Counted from the first letter of the stretch, positions 1-7,754 are shown. The stretch: 64,000 bases of DNA from Clostridia bacterium (GCA_017430535.1 JAFRMR010000009.1:1-64000), one strand, 5' to 3'. A program made the numbers and translations. Notes: generated from the sequence alone by a model not told the origin.

Positions 1-1794
1 ATTGAAGTTTTCTTTTTCAATCCACTCTAACAATTCTTCCTTACTCAGATCGTCAATGTTGATCTCAACGCCGTATTCCTGGAGTCCAAGAGCTGTGAAA
101 TTGTCTTTTACGAGCGTTGCCATCAGTTTCTTTTCAAGCACAAAGTTCTTCGAGAGAGAAGAAAGAGCAAAAGCAATCTGCACGCTGCGCTTATAGCTGT
201 TGCCGATAAAGTCAAGCACAGTAACATAAGGCTTGTTGTCAAACTTTCGAAGTCCGCGACCAAGCTGTTGAATAAAGATCGTTGACGATTCGGTTGGGCG
301 TAAGAAAATCACCATATTGACGCCTGGAATGTCAACGCCTTCGTTCAATATGTCGACGGTGAATAGTATTTCAAGATCCGCAGAATCACTTTGCAGATCG
401 TTATATGCGCGAATACGCTCGCCGATGTCGTTTCTACCAGTCAGATAAGCGGTGTGATAGTTTTCGCCCATAACTTCGCACATCATACGAGCGTGCGAAA
501 CGTTTCGACAAAACGCAAGTGCTTTCAGTTTTCCGTTCGGGCGATGAGCTTCGATTTGTTTTGCAATAAAGTCACAATGATCCGTTGTCGCGATCTGGGC
601 AACCAATTTGCGCTCTTCGCTTTTTGTAAGGCTATAATCGACCATTTCATCGCGAATTCCATAGTATTTGAAAGGGACTACAAGATCATTGATAATTGCA
701 TCTCTCATACGTAGCTCATATGGAACATTTTTATCAAAGAGTTCAAAAACATCCTGATTGTCCATTCGTTCAGGCGTGGCAGTCAGCCCAAGCAGAAACT
801 CAGGCTCAAAATAATTGATTATTATTTTATATGTATCGGCCGTTGCGTGATGGCATTCATCAACGATGATGTAATCAAAATCCTTTTTGTCAAACAGTTC
901 TAAAGACTTCGCCATAGAGACGTTCGTCGAGAATACAAAATCTGCATCTAGATTCTTGCTTTCACCGGAATACTCACCGATGGACACGTCGGCACCAAAA
1001 ACTTCTGTAAAGGTTTCGATTGACTTTCTGAGGATTGAACCCTCATGAACGATGTATAAAAGACGGTTTGGATTAAAGTTCAGTGCGTCAAATGCCGCTA
1101 AAAATGTTTTACCACTTCCGGCAGCCGAAACAACAAGTGCCCGTCCAACACCAACTGCACGGTATCTATTGAGCTCTTTCAATGCGCGGCGCTGCATATA
1201 GTTGGGCTTGATGCTTGCAGCGCTGAGGTCATAGTCCATATCCCAACGCTCAATCGCAAAATCAAGTTTCATGGCATATTTGGCTATGATATCATTTGTC
1301 AGCTCATTCGATTGGGACCACTTATCTTCAAATTCGTATAGTGCAGCTTCATAGGTTGCCTCATCAGAAACGACAACATCCCATTCGATGTTTTTGAGGA
1401 GGGCATATCTCGTAAGATTTGACGAGCCTACAATCAATTCTTTATGATCATCAAAGGTGAATAAATACCCCTTTGAATGATATCCAAGCGTCATGTAGCT
1501 GTTATCATGGAAAGATTCATAATCCAAATGACAAGTGAAGTTACTACACCTGTTCTGCAAAGAGAAGAAGCTTTTGAGCGATTCGATGTCAGTAAAGTTT
1601 TGATAGGTTGAAGTAATAATACGCCCCTTGACCCCGCGTTCAATGGCAGCTTCTATATCTTTGAACAACAGCACAAGGCCAGCCTTTTTGATAAAGCTGA
1701 CTGAAAAATCAAAGGTTTTACACTTGCGCAAATTGTCTTTGATTTTATCCAAAAATGTTGTTTCTGTGTAGTTGGTTAAGAACGTGTTTGACAT
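1..1794 (-). CDS. PLD-nuclease/DEAD-family helicase, C-terminus cut by window edge
   Basis: 598 codons are visible and the frame stays open to the left edge. Residues about 1-180 form a phospholipase-D-like nuclease half-site: H106-x-K108 with D114, then GSSN at 123-126. A superfamily 2 helicase core follows: Walker A AAGSGKT at 224-230, Walker B DECHH at 312-316, a GLTATP motif, and motif VI QQLGRGLR at 509-516. This order matches the DEAD/DEAH helicases with an N-terminal PLD domain and, usually, a C-terminal DUF3427 domain, which would lie off the edge. Such proteins resemble restriction enzymes. The ATG at 1794 lies 20 bp after the C-like regulator gene, so the two are probably one transcript. 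Antiphage defence is an inference from architecture and neighbours. Confidence 0.85.
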   Translation of the reverse strand, partial: MSNTFLTNYTETTFLDKIKDNLRKCKTFDFSVSFIKKAGLVLLFKDIEAAIERGVKGRIITSTYQNFTDIESLKSFFSLQNRCSNFTCHLDYESFHDNSYMTLGYHSKGYLFTFDDHKELIVGSSNLTRYALLKNIEWDVVVSDEATYEAALYEFEDKWSQSNELTNDIIAKYAMKLDFAIERWDMDYDLSAASIKPNYMQRRALKELNRYRAVGVGRALVVSAAGSGKTFLAAFDALNFNPNRLLYIVHEGSILRKSIETFTEVFGADVSIGEYSGESKNLDADFVFSTNVSMAKSLELFDKKDFDYIIVDECHHATADTYKIIINYFEPEFLLGLTATPERMDNQDVFELFDKNVPYELRMRDAIINDLVVPFKYYGIRDEMVDYSLTKSEERKLVAQIATTDHCDFIAKQIEAHRPNGKLKALAFCRNVSHARMMCEVMGENYHTAYLTGRNDIGERIRAYNDLQSDSADLEILFTVDILNEGVDIPGVNMVIFLRPTESSTIFIQQLGRGLRKFDNKPYVTVLDFIGNSYKRSVQIAFALSSLSKNFVLEKKLMATLVKDNFTALGLQEYGVEINIDDLSKEELLEWIEKENFN

Positions 1795-1814
1795 TATTCC
1801 GCGCACCCCAATAA

Positions 1815-2024
1815 TTATATTCCCTTAAACAACTCGCTGAGGGAAACGCCGAGACCGTCGGCGATCTTTTTGATATTGACGATAGAGATATTTCGCCTAC
1901 CTGCTTCAACAGAAGCAAAATATGTGCGATCCATTTCAATTTTCAACGCGAATTTTTCCTGAGAAAGCCCGGTTTTTTCTTTCCTGAGCTCCTGTATCCG
2001 CTTTCCCAAATTCTTTGTTATCAT
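1815..2024 (-). CDS. XRE-family regulator resembling restriction-modification controller (C) protein
   Basis: 69 aa, almost entirely one helix-turn-helix domain (about residues 8-64). It has the features of C proteins of restriction-modification systems: the recognition segment with RTYFASVEAGRRN, then NISIVNIKKIADGLGVSLSELF at the end. Such proteins are about 70-80 aa dimers that both activate and repress their own promoter, delaying expression of the nuclease downstream. It precedes the PLD-helicase gene by 20 bp, and the DNA upstream carries C-box-like palindromes over a good promoter. The start follows a GGAGGA ribosome site. The family is clear; the controller role is inferred from operator and layout. 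Confidence 0.85.
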   Translation of the reverse strand: MITKNLGKRIQELRKEKTGLSQEKFALKIEMDRTYFASVEAGRRNISIVNIKKIADGLGVSLSELFKGI

Positions 2025-2055
2025 TGCAGAATTCCTCCGACAAAAGCATATAAAA

Positions 2056-2110
2056 ATACTATTTTAATAGTATAGCCGTCCACGGACTATAATACAACGG
2101 ATTATAAGTA
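2056..2110 (-). promoter_or_regulatory. C-box-like operator overlapping a sigma-A promoter
   Basis: On the minus strand there is a -35 TTGTAT (2092-2097), 17 bp, and a -10 TATACT (2069-2074). Overlapping the -35, positions 2085-2110 read as two TTATAAT/TTATAGTC half-palindromes separated by CCGTTG. From memory this is close to the C-box recognised by C.AhdI/C.Esp1396I-type controllers. Positions 2071-2091 form an imperfect palindrome (TATAG...CTATA) and 2056-2073 a perfect one, ATACTATT-TT-AATAGTAT. Three adjacent dyads over one promoter imply autoregulation by the gene at 1815-2024. Confidence 0.7.
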
Positions 2111-2154
2111 ACAAGCGGGCGGAAATATGGACTTTTTTGCGAACTTTTCGTGAA

Positions 2155-2191
2155 AGCAAAAGAAAAAGCGGAGACGATGTCGGCTCCACTT
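2155..2191 (-). terminator. Rho-independent terminator after the DUF2971 gene
   Basis: On the minus strand a GC-rich hairpin (GGAGCCG...CTCCGC, about 2168-2188) is followed by a T-rich run. It closes the toxin/antitoxin/DUF2971 transcript and separates it from the C-regulator promoter. A very similar hairpin lies at 4729-4751. Confidence 0.7.
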
Positions 2192-2203
2192 TGGTATATT
2201 AAT

Positions 2204-3328
2204 TCAATTATTCTGATATCTGGGACAGTTTTCGCATAGGACATCGCAGTCCTGCATTTCAAATTTAGTTGGATTTCTTGTGACGCCAATGTATGGGATA
2301 TCTTTATCCTTGCAGATTGAGATGATCTCTTTTCTCTTTTCAGGCGGCATTTTATTACCCAAATACACTCTTGTTATCGGAAAAAATTTAACGTTATAGT
2401 CTTTATCTTTGATTCCATAGGGAAGCAATAGTCTCCATTCGTTTTGGTATGCCCAGTCGATACTCTTTCTTAAAGCTCCGTGAAAGTACAAATTCCATAA
2501 GTAATCTTCATCAGGCTTTTTATCCAGCGTTGTTGCTATGTATTGCGTTATATCCTGACGTGTTTTGCAATAAATGACCGGGTATAAGTTGGCATACACT
2601 TTTTCGTATTCAGGAATATTAGGCATTACCGTATATTCAACGCAAAAACCTTTATGACAATATGCGTAAGCGGCCCACATAAGTTGCGAATAAGGCGTTG
2701 TTGCAAAGCATGCGATTCTGAAAGTGTTTTTCATTTTGTCGCATTGTTCGTCGTATTCTTTTTGGATCACAATTGAAACGGCCTTGCCAAAATCTTTGAT
2801 CTTGCCATATTCGATAATAGTTCTTAAACAAAACTCTTCGTTTGACAAGCGCTCAATTTCCGACTTTGGCGGCTCTGCAAACACGCCATCAAGTTCCTTA
2901 TGCTCACAGTAGTATTTCCATAGGAATTGAACAAATGTGTTACCAATTTCTTGATTTGATGAGTTACTGTTTGTCTTGATGTGGCATCGTTTGCAATATT
3001 CAATGAGCCTAAATCTTTCAAATTCAGAATATTCAAGCGAAATCTCTGAGTCGTACGCATCGTCAAACGCAGCGGGTGAATTCATAAAAACAGTGTTGGT
3101 TTTCAGTGCATCTTGAGAATGATTGACCGCTTGTTCGTTATTATCTGTATTGGAATAATAGTGATAGAGTTTCAGCGGCATATGAAGTTTAGATTGCAAC
3201 CCGAATTCCGAGCATCCCATTTTCTCAACCTTGCTGAGTTCGATTAAAGCACCATTGATTACGCAATAATTTGACGAAATCTCAGGAGATGATTTCATAA
3301 TCTCAGATAGTAGATCTTCTATTTTCAT
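2204..3328 (-). CDS. DUF2971 domain protein
   Basis: 374 aa. It shows the usual DUF2971 signatures: LYHYYSN near residue 53, a FMNSPAAFDDAYDSE segment, CFATT...LMWAAYAYCHKGFCVEY in the middle, and WAYQNEWRLL near the end. The biochemical role of the domain is not established; it recurs in phage-defence and mobile regions. The ATG has a good AAAGGAG site. It starts 37 bp after the antitoxin gene with no terminator between, so it is probably co-transcribed with the toxin-antitoxin pair. The protein ends with a cysteine-rich tail (DCDVLCENCPRY), which could bind a metal. Confidence 0.8.
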   Translation of the reverse strand: MKIEDLLSEIMKSSPEISSNYCVINGALIELSKVEKMGCSEFGLQSKLHMPLKLYHYYSNTDNNEQAVNHSQDALKTNTVFMNSPAAFDDAYDSEISLEYSEFERFRLIEYCKRCHIKTNSNSSNQEIGNTFVQFLWKYYCEHKELDGVFAEPPKSEIERLSNEEFCLRTIIEYGKIKDFGKAVSIVIQKEYDEQCDKMKNTFRIACFATTPYSQLMWAAYAYCHKGFCVEYTVMPNIPEYEKVYANLYPVIYCKTRQDITQYIATTLDKKPDEDYLWNLYFHGALRKSIDWAYQNEWRLLLPYGIKDKDYNVKFFPITRVYLGNKMPPEKRKEIISICKDKDIPYIGVTRNPTKFEMQDCDVLCENCPRYQNN

Positions 3329-3365
3329 TTAATCTCCTTTTAAAGTTACTGTGCGGCGTCTCTTT

Positions 3366-3980
3366 TCACTGTAACAATTCTTCTATCGTACAATTGAGAG
3401 CATATGCGAGCATTTGCAGGGTTTCTCCCTGAGCTTTGGCAAGATCGTTATCACCTTGCTCGTAAGCACGGATTGAGCGGATATTTACACCGCTGAGAAG
3501 TGCCAATTGTTCTTGCGTAAGCTTTCTTGACTTGCGGATTTGTTTTAGTGCCGACTCCTTCGGTGGAAATTTGCTGCTGATAAGGTCAACGGTTTTGCTT
3601 TCATCCGCCTCATGATAGGGGTGGTACAGCGCAATCAATGAGGAAAGCGGAATAACTGACAGAATTTCCGCAAATGTTTTCCCAAGTTCCCATTGTGCTT
3701 TTGCCAGAATCCAACCCGCCCAGTATTCAGGGGTACGGTCCATGGGAACGGTCGTATAACTGATACTCTTATTCAAAATGAGCGCGAGCATTTCGGTCGC
3801 CGATTTACCCGCGAGCATATCCGGAATGGCGTGCTCAATCTTTTTAGCGACGTCGGATGAAGCGAACCGTTTCCCAAACTCGTCCGCGTCAATCCCTTCT
3901 GCGTTGATTGCCATATCCGTCAACGCGGCAAGATTTTTCATAACCCCCGGAAGGTACATTTCATTGTAAGCGTGGATCAT
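3366..3980 (-). CDS. XRE-family antitoxin-like protein
   Basis: 204 aa. Residues about 1-140 form an unrecognised helical domain. Residues about 143-200 are a Cro/CI helix-turn-helix (ALKQIRKSRKLTQEQLALLSGV...ALNCTIEELL). The ATG lies inside the end of the upstream DUF3990 gene (20 bp overlap), the coupling usual for toxin-antitoxin pairs. The likely role is to neutralise the toxin and repress the promoter at 4658-4686 through the repeated operator. The antitoxin assignment rests on gene order, overlap and the DNA-binding domain. Confidence 0.75.
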   Translation of the reverse strand: MIHAYNEMYLPGVMKNLAALTDMAINAEGIDADEFGKRFASSDVAKKIEHAIPDMLAGKSATEMLALILNKSISYTTVPMDRTPEYWAGWILAKAQWELGKTFAEILSVIPLSSLIALYHPYHEADESKTVDLISSKFPPKESALKQIRKSRKLTQEQLALLSGVNIRSIRAYEQGDNDLAKAQGETLQMLAYALNCTIEELLQ

Positions 3981-4635
3981 CAGCCTTCATCTCGTTTCTG
4001 ATAATATCAATCATATAAAGATCGTCAGCGGAAAACGCAGTTCCTTGCTTGTTGGTCAAATAAGCGGCTCGAGCCAGTTCATCTCTTTTTTTACGAAGAG
4101 GCAGGTGGATTTCCTGCGGTGCCTCTTCAAAGCCGAGAAAATGTATTGCATTAAAAGCCTTTGGTGAAATCAACACAATTTGGTTGCCGAGATTACCGAG
4201 CTTCATAACCTGCGAAAGCCGTTTCACAGAGATCGCGTTCTGTAAAAAATCCCGAGCATAAGAGAAGTAGGAGTCATCCGCGCGATAACCTTTGATGATA
4301 TCAAAACCTTCTGTGTTGACCGGAAAATTCTTCAGAATATAGTCCTTTGCCTGCACGGCAAGATCGTTATCCAATGTGAACTTGCGGTTGTTCAGCAAAA
4401 TGGAAATCCAATGAAGTATGCAAAAATCACTTCCATTGAGATCGAGTATTTTCAAATCTTCAATATCAAGCTCGTATTTGTTTGCATAACCGCCGCCTTC
4501 GTCATCACAAGCCCATTCCTTGGCAAGATCCAAATATTCCGTACAATAGAAGCCTCGCCCATAATCATTATAAGGCTTTCCTTTCCCGTACTCAGGCGTT
4601 TTAATGATGTGTTTGGATCCGTGATAGATAATCAT
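3961..4635 (-). CDS. DUF3990 protein, putative ADP-ribosyltransferase-like toxin
   Basis: 224 aa. The N-terminus IIYHGSKHIIKTPEYGKGK followed by NDYGRGFYCTEYLDLAKEWA is the DUF3990 signature. The later FDIIKGYRADDSYFSYARDF segment also fits. DUF3990 has been grouped with ADP-ribosyltransferase-like folds, and such genes commonly sit beside antitoxin-like partners in gut Clostridia. It is the first gene of a three-gene minus-strand operon and overlaps the XRE gene by 20 bp. A GGGAG ribosome site precedes the ATG. Toxicity and target are unknown. Confidence 0.75.
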   Translation of the reverse strand: MIIYHGSKHIIKTPEYGKGKPYNDYGRGFYCTEYLDLAKEWACDDEGGGYANKYELDIEDLKILDLNGSDFCILHWISILLNNRKFTLDNDLAVQAKDYILKNFPVNTEGFDIIKGYRADDSYFSYARDFLQNAISVKRLSQVMKLGNLGNQIVLISPKAFNAIHFLGFEEAPQEIHLPLRKKRDELARAAYLTNKQGTAFSADDLYMIDIIRNEMKADDPRLQ

Positions 4636-4657
4636 AGTATTACTCCCTTTCAGCTGT

Positions 4658-4708
4658 ATTATACCATTGTGATGTTAGTTTGTCAAGAAAATTATAACAT
4701 TGAGATGT
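4658..4708 (-). promoter_or_regulatory. Promoter and duplicated operator of the toxin-antitoxin operon
   Basis: On the minus strand a consensus -35 TTGACA (4681-4686), 17 bp and -10 TATAAT (4658-4663). An 18-bp direct repeat ending in TATAAT occurs twice: 4658-4675 and 4691-4708, with two mismatches and a 33-bp period (about three helical turns). The repeat is a good candidate for the antitoxin binding site, and its distal copy may be a second -10 element. Confidence 0.75.
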
Positions 4709-4728
4709 GAGCTTATAATGAAAAATAT

Positions 4729-4751
4729 ACGGAGCCGGTGTCGGCTCCGCT
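4729..4751 (-). terminator. Terminator-like hairpin, near-copy of the one at 2168-2190
   Basis: The hairpin GGAGCC-GGTGTC-GGCTCC is followed on the minus strand by a T-rich stretch. It matches the terminator after the DUF2971 gene at about 19 of 23 positions. The gene it once served, to its right, is not recognisable. Confidence 0.5.
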
Positions 4752-5157
4752 TGAAGTAGTATCCTCAAATATGTAATTATTCTCACCCTGCAAAAAGCGG
4801 AAGCCAATCTGTCGAAAAATCTGAAGTAAGTTCGTCAAAAGCATGAAATGGTGCTCAAAATCTATCGAAAGAATCCCAATAACTGCACTTAAATCATGAG
4901 ACAGAAGAAGCCGTTGCGGTTGAAACGGCCTCTTTTTGCATATTTATTAATCTGTAACGCTGACCTCCGGGTTTTTCAGAACAGCACAATTGCTTCACAG
5001 TTTTTGCTTCAGAGTTTTGCTTCAATATTCTGCATCAGAAAAATAATGCTATTTTTGATTTGTATCTTTTGCACAGTTAAATATCTTCGCTATTGTGGAA
5101 ACATACTGAAAAAATCCGCCTAAATTGATAAAAATGAAGAAATTTGGCTTGAATTGA
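4752..5157. other. Gene-poor decayed stretch left of the first tRNA remnant
   Basis: About 400 bp without a convincing gene. There is a plus-strand terminator-like hairpin at 4908-4937 (GCCGTT/AACGGC then CTTTTTG). The rest is AT-rich with short broken frames. It is probably the eroded right end of the first integrated element. Confidence 0.4.
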
Positions 5158-5205
5158 GCCCTCATAACCCGGAGGTCGCAGGTTCAAATCCTGCCTCCGC
5201 AACCA
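5158..5205 (+). pseudogene. 3' half of an initiator tRNA(Met) gene (attachment-site remnant)
   Basis: The sequence runs from the anticodon loop CTCATAA (CAU anticodon), through CCCGGAGGTC and the T-arm GGTTCAAATCC, to an acceptor end finishing CGCAACCA. This matches the 3' half of bacterial tRNA(fMet). No 5' half exists upstream, so it cannot be a working tRNA. Such 3' fragments are left at the far end of elements whose integrase targets tRNA 3' ends. The T-arm and acceptor part is repeated at 10257-10286. Confidence 0.8.
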
Positions 5206-5285
5206 AAGAAAAACCGTTGATACTTAAGACTTCGCAGGTTTTAAGCATCGGCGGTGATTCTTTTTTTAATGCTGAAATACCACAT

Positions 5286-5301
5286 TTTTCACCACTATTT
5301 T
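5286..5301 (+). repeat. Left copy of TTTTCACCACTATTTT motif
   Basis: The same motif occurs three times close to the right tRNA remnant. Position near both ends of the segment suggests integrase arm-type binding sites; this is inference. Confidence 0.4.
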
Positions 5302-5308
5302 GGCTTTT

Positions 5309-5411
5309 CATCGATATATTGCCGATGTTGTAAAGGGACTTAAAAATAAAAAGTTTGCAGTTATTATTGACGAAGCACATTCCTCAACATCCGGCAAAGA
5401 TATGGCTGCAG
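5309..5411 (+). pseudogene. hsdR: Fragment of type I restriction subunit HsdR around the DEAH motif
   Basis: The frame reads HRYIADVVKGLKNKKF, then AVIIDEAHSSTSGKDM. The IIDEAHSS helicase motif II and its surroundings are characteristic of HsdR. Only about 35 codons remain, without start or neighbouring motifs. The frame runs directly into an unrelated glycosidase-like fragment. It records a type I restriction system formerly at this site. Confidence 0.75.
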
Positions 5412-5846
5412 TTAGATCCGTATATATTGGATGATAACGGATTGTTTTACTGTTTCTTTAAGCAGAACTGCGTATCATTCAGCGCTTCAAATGACTTGAT
5501 GAACCGGGAGTTTCAGGGCAATACGGATTGCGGTGAAAACGTCTGCGTGGTAAAGCAAAACGGAGAATATCTGATTTTTCATTCCCCGGAAAATGGTATA
5601 GGATTATTGAAGACGAAAGATTTCAAGCAATTTGATGACTGCGGAATTACAACATTGCAGCAAGAGAAATGGAAATGGGCAAAGTACAGAATTACCGCAG
5701 GTTTTGTGCTTGAATTGCCCGAAGAATATGACAGCCGCTATGCCCTGTTTTTTCATGGCGATAATGAGGAAAAACATCTTTTCGGTGCTTCTCTTGCTGT
5801 GTTATTCCTCGACAGCGTTGACAGTTTATTTTCAGTTTCTTTTTAA
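5412..5846 (+). pseudogene. Glycosidase-like (GH43-type propeller) fragment
   Basis: From the codon at 5412 the frame reads LDPYILDDNGLFYCFFKQ and later CVVKQNGEYLIFHSPENGIGLLKTKDF. DPYI/W-type and 'tDF' segments like these recur in five-bladed beta-propeller glycosidases and related proteins. About 120 residues look family-like; the last 20 or so do not. There is no own start: any translation would begin inside the HsdR remnant, so it is best treated as a truncated gene. Family assignment is tentative. Confidence 0.45.
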
Positions 5847-5947
5847 TTATTAAAATGTTGCAATATATCCACACTATGATAATGCAAAGATAATACACTT
5901 TCTTCACTCGAGTAACATCTTCATCATATTAATTCAAGAGGCAGCTT

Positions 5948-6919
5948 ATGGACAGAGATAATGTTAAGAATATAATTAAGGCTAGGAAAAAGATATTGGA
6001 AGACAGTAAGAGTCTTTTTGAAAAATCCTATTCCGGTATCAGCAAAATACCTTCCGGCCGGGCTTCGGATAAGCTGACCGAAGGCTGTCTTGTACTTGAA
6101 GGCGGAGCTTTCAGGGGACTGTACACTCAGGGCTTTCTTGATGCTTTGATGCTTGCCGATATAAATCTTTCGTGTGTTATTGGTGTGTCTGCTGGCGCAC
6201 TGGGCGGGGCAAATTATGTTTCGGGACAAATCGGAAGATCGGCAAGAATAAACCTTAACTATCGTGCCGACAGCAGATACATAGGCAAAAAAGCGTTGGA
6301 AAACAGCCGCAGCCTGCTTGATGTGGGCTTTCTTACCGAGGACAGAGGAATAATCCCCGAAACTCTTGATACTATAAGGTTTTACAGACCTGAGCAGAGA
6401 TTTGTGGCAGTAGCGACAAACGCTCTTAACGGAGAAACGGCATATTTTGAAAAAGGCGTGTGTGACGATATAATCGCGGGCATACGCGCCTCTGCCACTT
6501 TGCCGTTTGTTTCGCCGGCATATATAATTGACGGGGTTCCGTATTTTGACGGCGGCTGTTCATGTAAAATCCCCTATGAATGGGCAATTGAGCAGGGATA
6601 TCGCAAAATTATGGTCATAAGAACACGGGAAAAGTCTTTCAGGAATCCGAGCAGACGCATTCAGGGATCACTCAAAGTTTACGGCAGATACCCTGAATTT
6701 GCTGAAAAGATTGCCAACAGCGATATAAACTACAACCTGCAGTGTGATGAGATTGAAAAATTACAGTCCGACGGTCAACTTAAACAGTTTTGCCCATCGA
6801 GAAAGCCTGGAATTATTATGATTGAGAGGGACCTTGAAAAACTCGGTGAACTATATTGGCTTGGCTATAACGATTGTCAGGCTCAGCTTGATGAAATAAA
6901 AACTTACCTTGAAATCTAA
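5948..6919 (+). CDS. Patatin-family phospholipase (YjjU-like)
   Basis: 323 aa, an intact patatin-like acyl hydrolase. The oxyanion-hole motif GGAFRG is near residue 53, the nucleophile motif GVSAG near 80, and the catalytic aspartate lies in YFDGG near 200, giving the Ser-Asp dyad. No signal peptide is seen, so the protein is probably cytoplasmic. An AGAGGCAG ribosome site precedes the ATG. It is intact cargo inside the decayed segment. Substrate is unknown; the family hydrolyses acyl lipids. Confidence 0.9.
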   Translation: MDRDNVKNIIKARKKILEDSKSLFEKSYSGISKIPSGRASDKLTEGCLVLEGGAFRGLYTQGFLDALMLADINLSCVIGVSAGALGGANYVSGQIGRSARINLNYRADSRYIGKKALENSRSLLDVGFLTEDRGIIPETLDTIRFYRPEQRFVAVATNALNGETAYFEKGVCDDIIAGIRASATLPFVSPAYIIDGVPYFDGGCSCKIPYEWAIEQGYRKIMVIRTREKSFRNPSRRIQGSLKVYGRYPEFAEKIANSDINYNLQCDEIEKLQSDGQLKQFCPSRKPGIIMIERDLEKLGELYWLGYNDCQAQLDEIKTYLEI

Positions 6920-6998
6920 TATCTGTTTGCTGCACATTACTTTATATTTTTTATATTTATCCGATAATAATGATTAACAGGTAACAGGAGACCGTAAA

Positions 6999-7216
6999 AT
7001 GTTTAATATACTTGTCGTTGATGATGATAATAACATCCGCCGACTGTTGACCGCGGTTTTGACAGAGGCAGGTTACAATATTTTCCCCGCGGAAGACGGG
7101 ATAAAAGCACTCGAAGTTATGGACAGGAATTACATAGATCTCGCGGTGGTAGATATAATGATGCCGCGGATGAACGGATATGAGTTTACACAGCTACTCA
7201 GAGAACAGAATAACGA
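6999..7216 (+). pseudogene. Truncated response-regulator receiver domain
   Basis: After an AGGAG site the frame encodes FNILVVDDDNNIRRLL...DLAVVDIMMPRMNGYEF, with the acidic pocket (DDD) and phosphoacceptor D in VVDIMMP. Homology stops after about 72 residues at LLREQNNE, before the conserved Thr and Lys. The frame then runs through unrelated DNA to a stop at 7271. The output domain is missing. A histidine-kinase fragment at 8430-8549 is probably a remnant of its partner. Confidence 0.85.
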
Positions 7217-7380
7217 ATGCCTGTCCTTTTTTGAAACTCTGCCAACCAGAGCATCAGAGAGTTGTTCATAAATGTTGATAGTCGAATCATAAACATATTG
7301 CGTTTCTGAGCGCTTTTCAATTTGGGCAACAGCAAACAACAAGTGTTCAATATTGGTTTTATAATTGTATGTAGATATCA
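7217..7380 (-). pseudogene. Unrecognised reverse-strand coding-like fragment
   Basis: Between the receiver fragment and the recombinase tail, the minus strand has an open frame with coding-like composition (YNYKTNIEHLLFAVAQIEKR). It has no start or ribosome site of its own in a sensible place, and I do not recognise the family. It is most likely another piece of the mosaic. Confidence 0.25.
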
Positions 7381-7576
7381 CGATAAGGCTGATGCCATTG
7401 GCGCTTTTATGTTCCGGCTCCGGGAGATGGATCAGCTGCTGGAGCATTTTGATGAGCGGCTATGGATGGATACAGTTGACCGGGTCACCGTTTTTAAGGA
7501 TGGCGGTATGTTGTTCAAATTCCAGAATGGCTCAGAACTTGCTGTACAGAATAACTGTATTGGTGTTAACAAATAA
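7381..7576 (+). pseudogene. C-terminal fragment of a serine recombinase
   Basis: The frame DKADAIGAFMFRLREMDQLL, then ERLWMDTVDRVTVFKDGGM and FKFQNGSEL resembles the extreme C-terminus of resolvase-family recombinases of clostridial mobile elements. The catalytic domain is absent. It is direct evidence that a recombinase gene was once here. Confidence 0.6.
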
Positions 7577-7588
7577 TTCACAAAAAAA

Positions 7589-7615
7589 TTAGCACTCTCA
7601 CTTGACAAGTGCTAA
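7589..7615 (+). promoter_or_regulatory. CIRCE operator (HrcA site) of the first hsp20
   Basis: TTAGCACTC - 9 bp - AAGTGCTAA, one mismatch from the CIRCE consensus TTAGCACTC-N9-GAGTGCTAA. HrcA binds this inverted repeat and represses heat-shock genes. Confidence 0.9.
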
Positions 7616-7630
7616 AAAAGGTGGTATAAC
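7602..7630 (+). promoter_or_regulatory. Sigma-A promoter of the first hsp20
   Basis: -35 TTGACA (7602-7607) lies in the CIRCE spacer, followed by 17 bp and -10 TATAAC (7625-7630). Bound HrcA would block the -35 directly. Confidence 0.85.
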
Positions 7631-7754
7631 ATAATTGCAAGAGGGAAAAAGATCCGGAACTAAGGTTCCGGGTTTCCTCATCTCCCTTGCGGCATATATC
7701 ACAGCAACAGCCCTGAACAGCATCCAGGACCGAAAATAAAAGGAGGTTTGACTT

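Noticed and set aside
5162..5380. Minus-strand open frame ending [12 protein letters not shown]
   Set aside because: This ending is the well-known false translation of the antisense strand of a tRNA T-arm. It lies over the tRNA(fMet) remnant.
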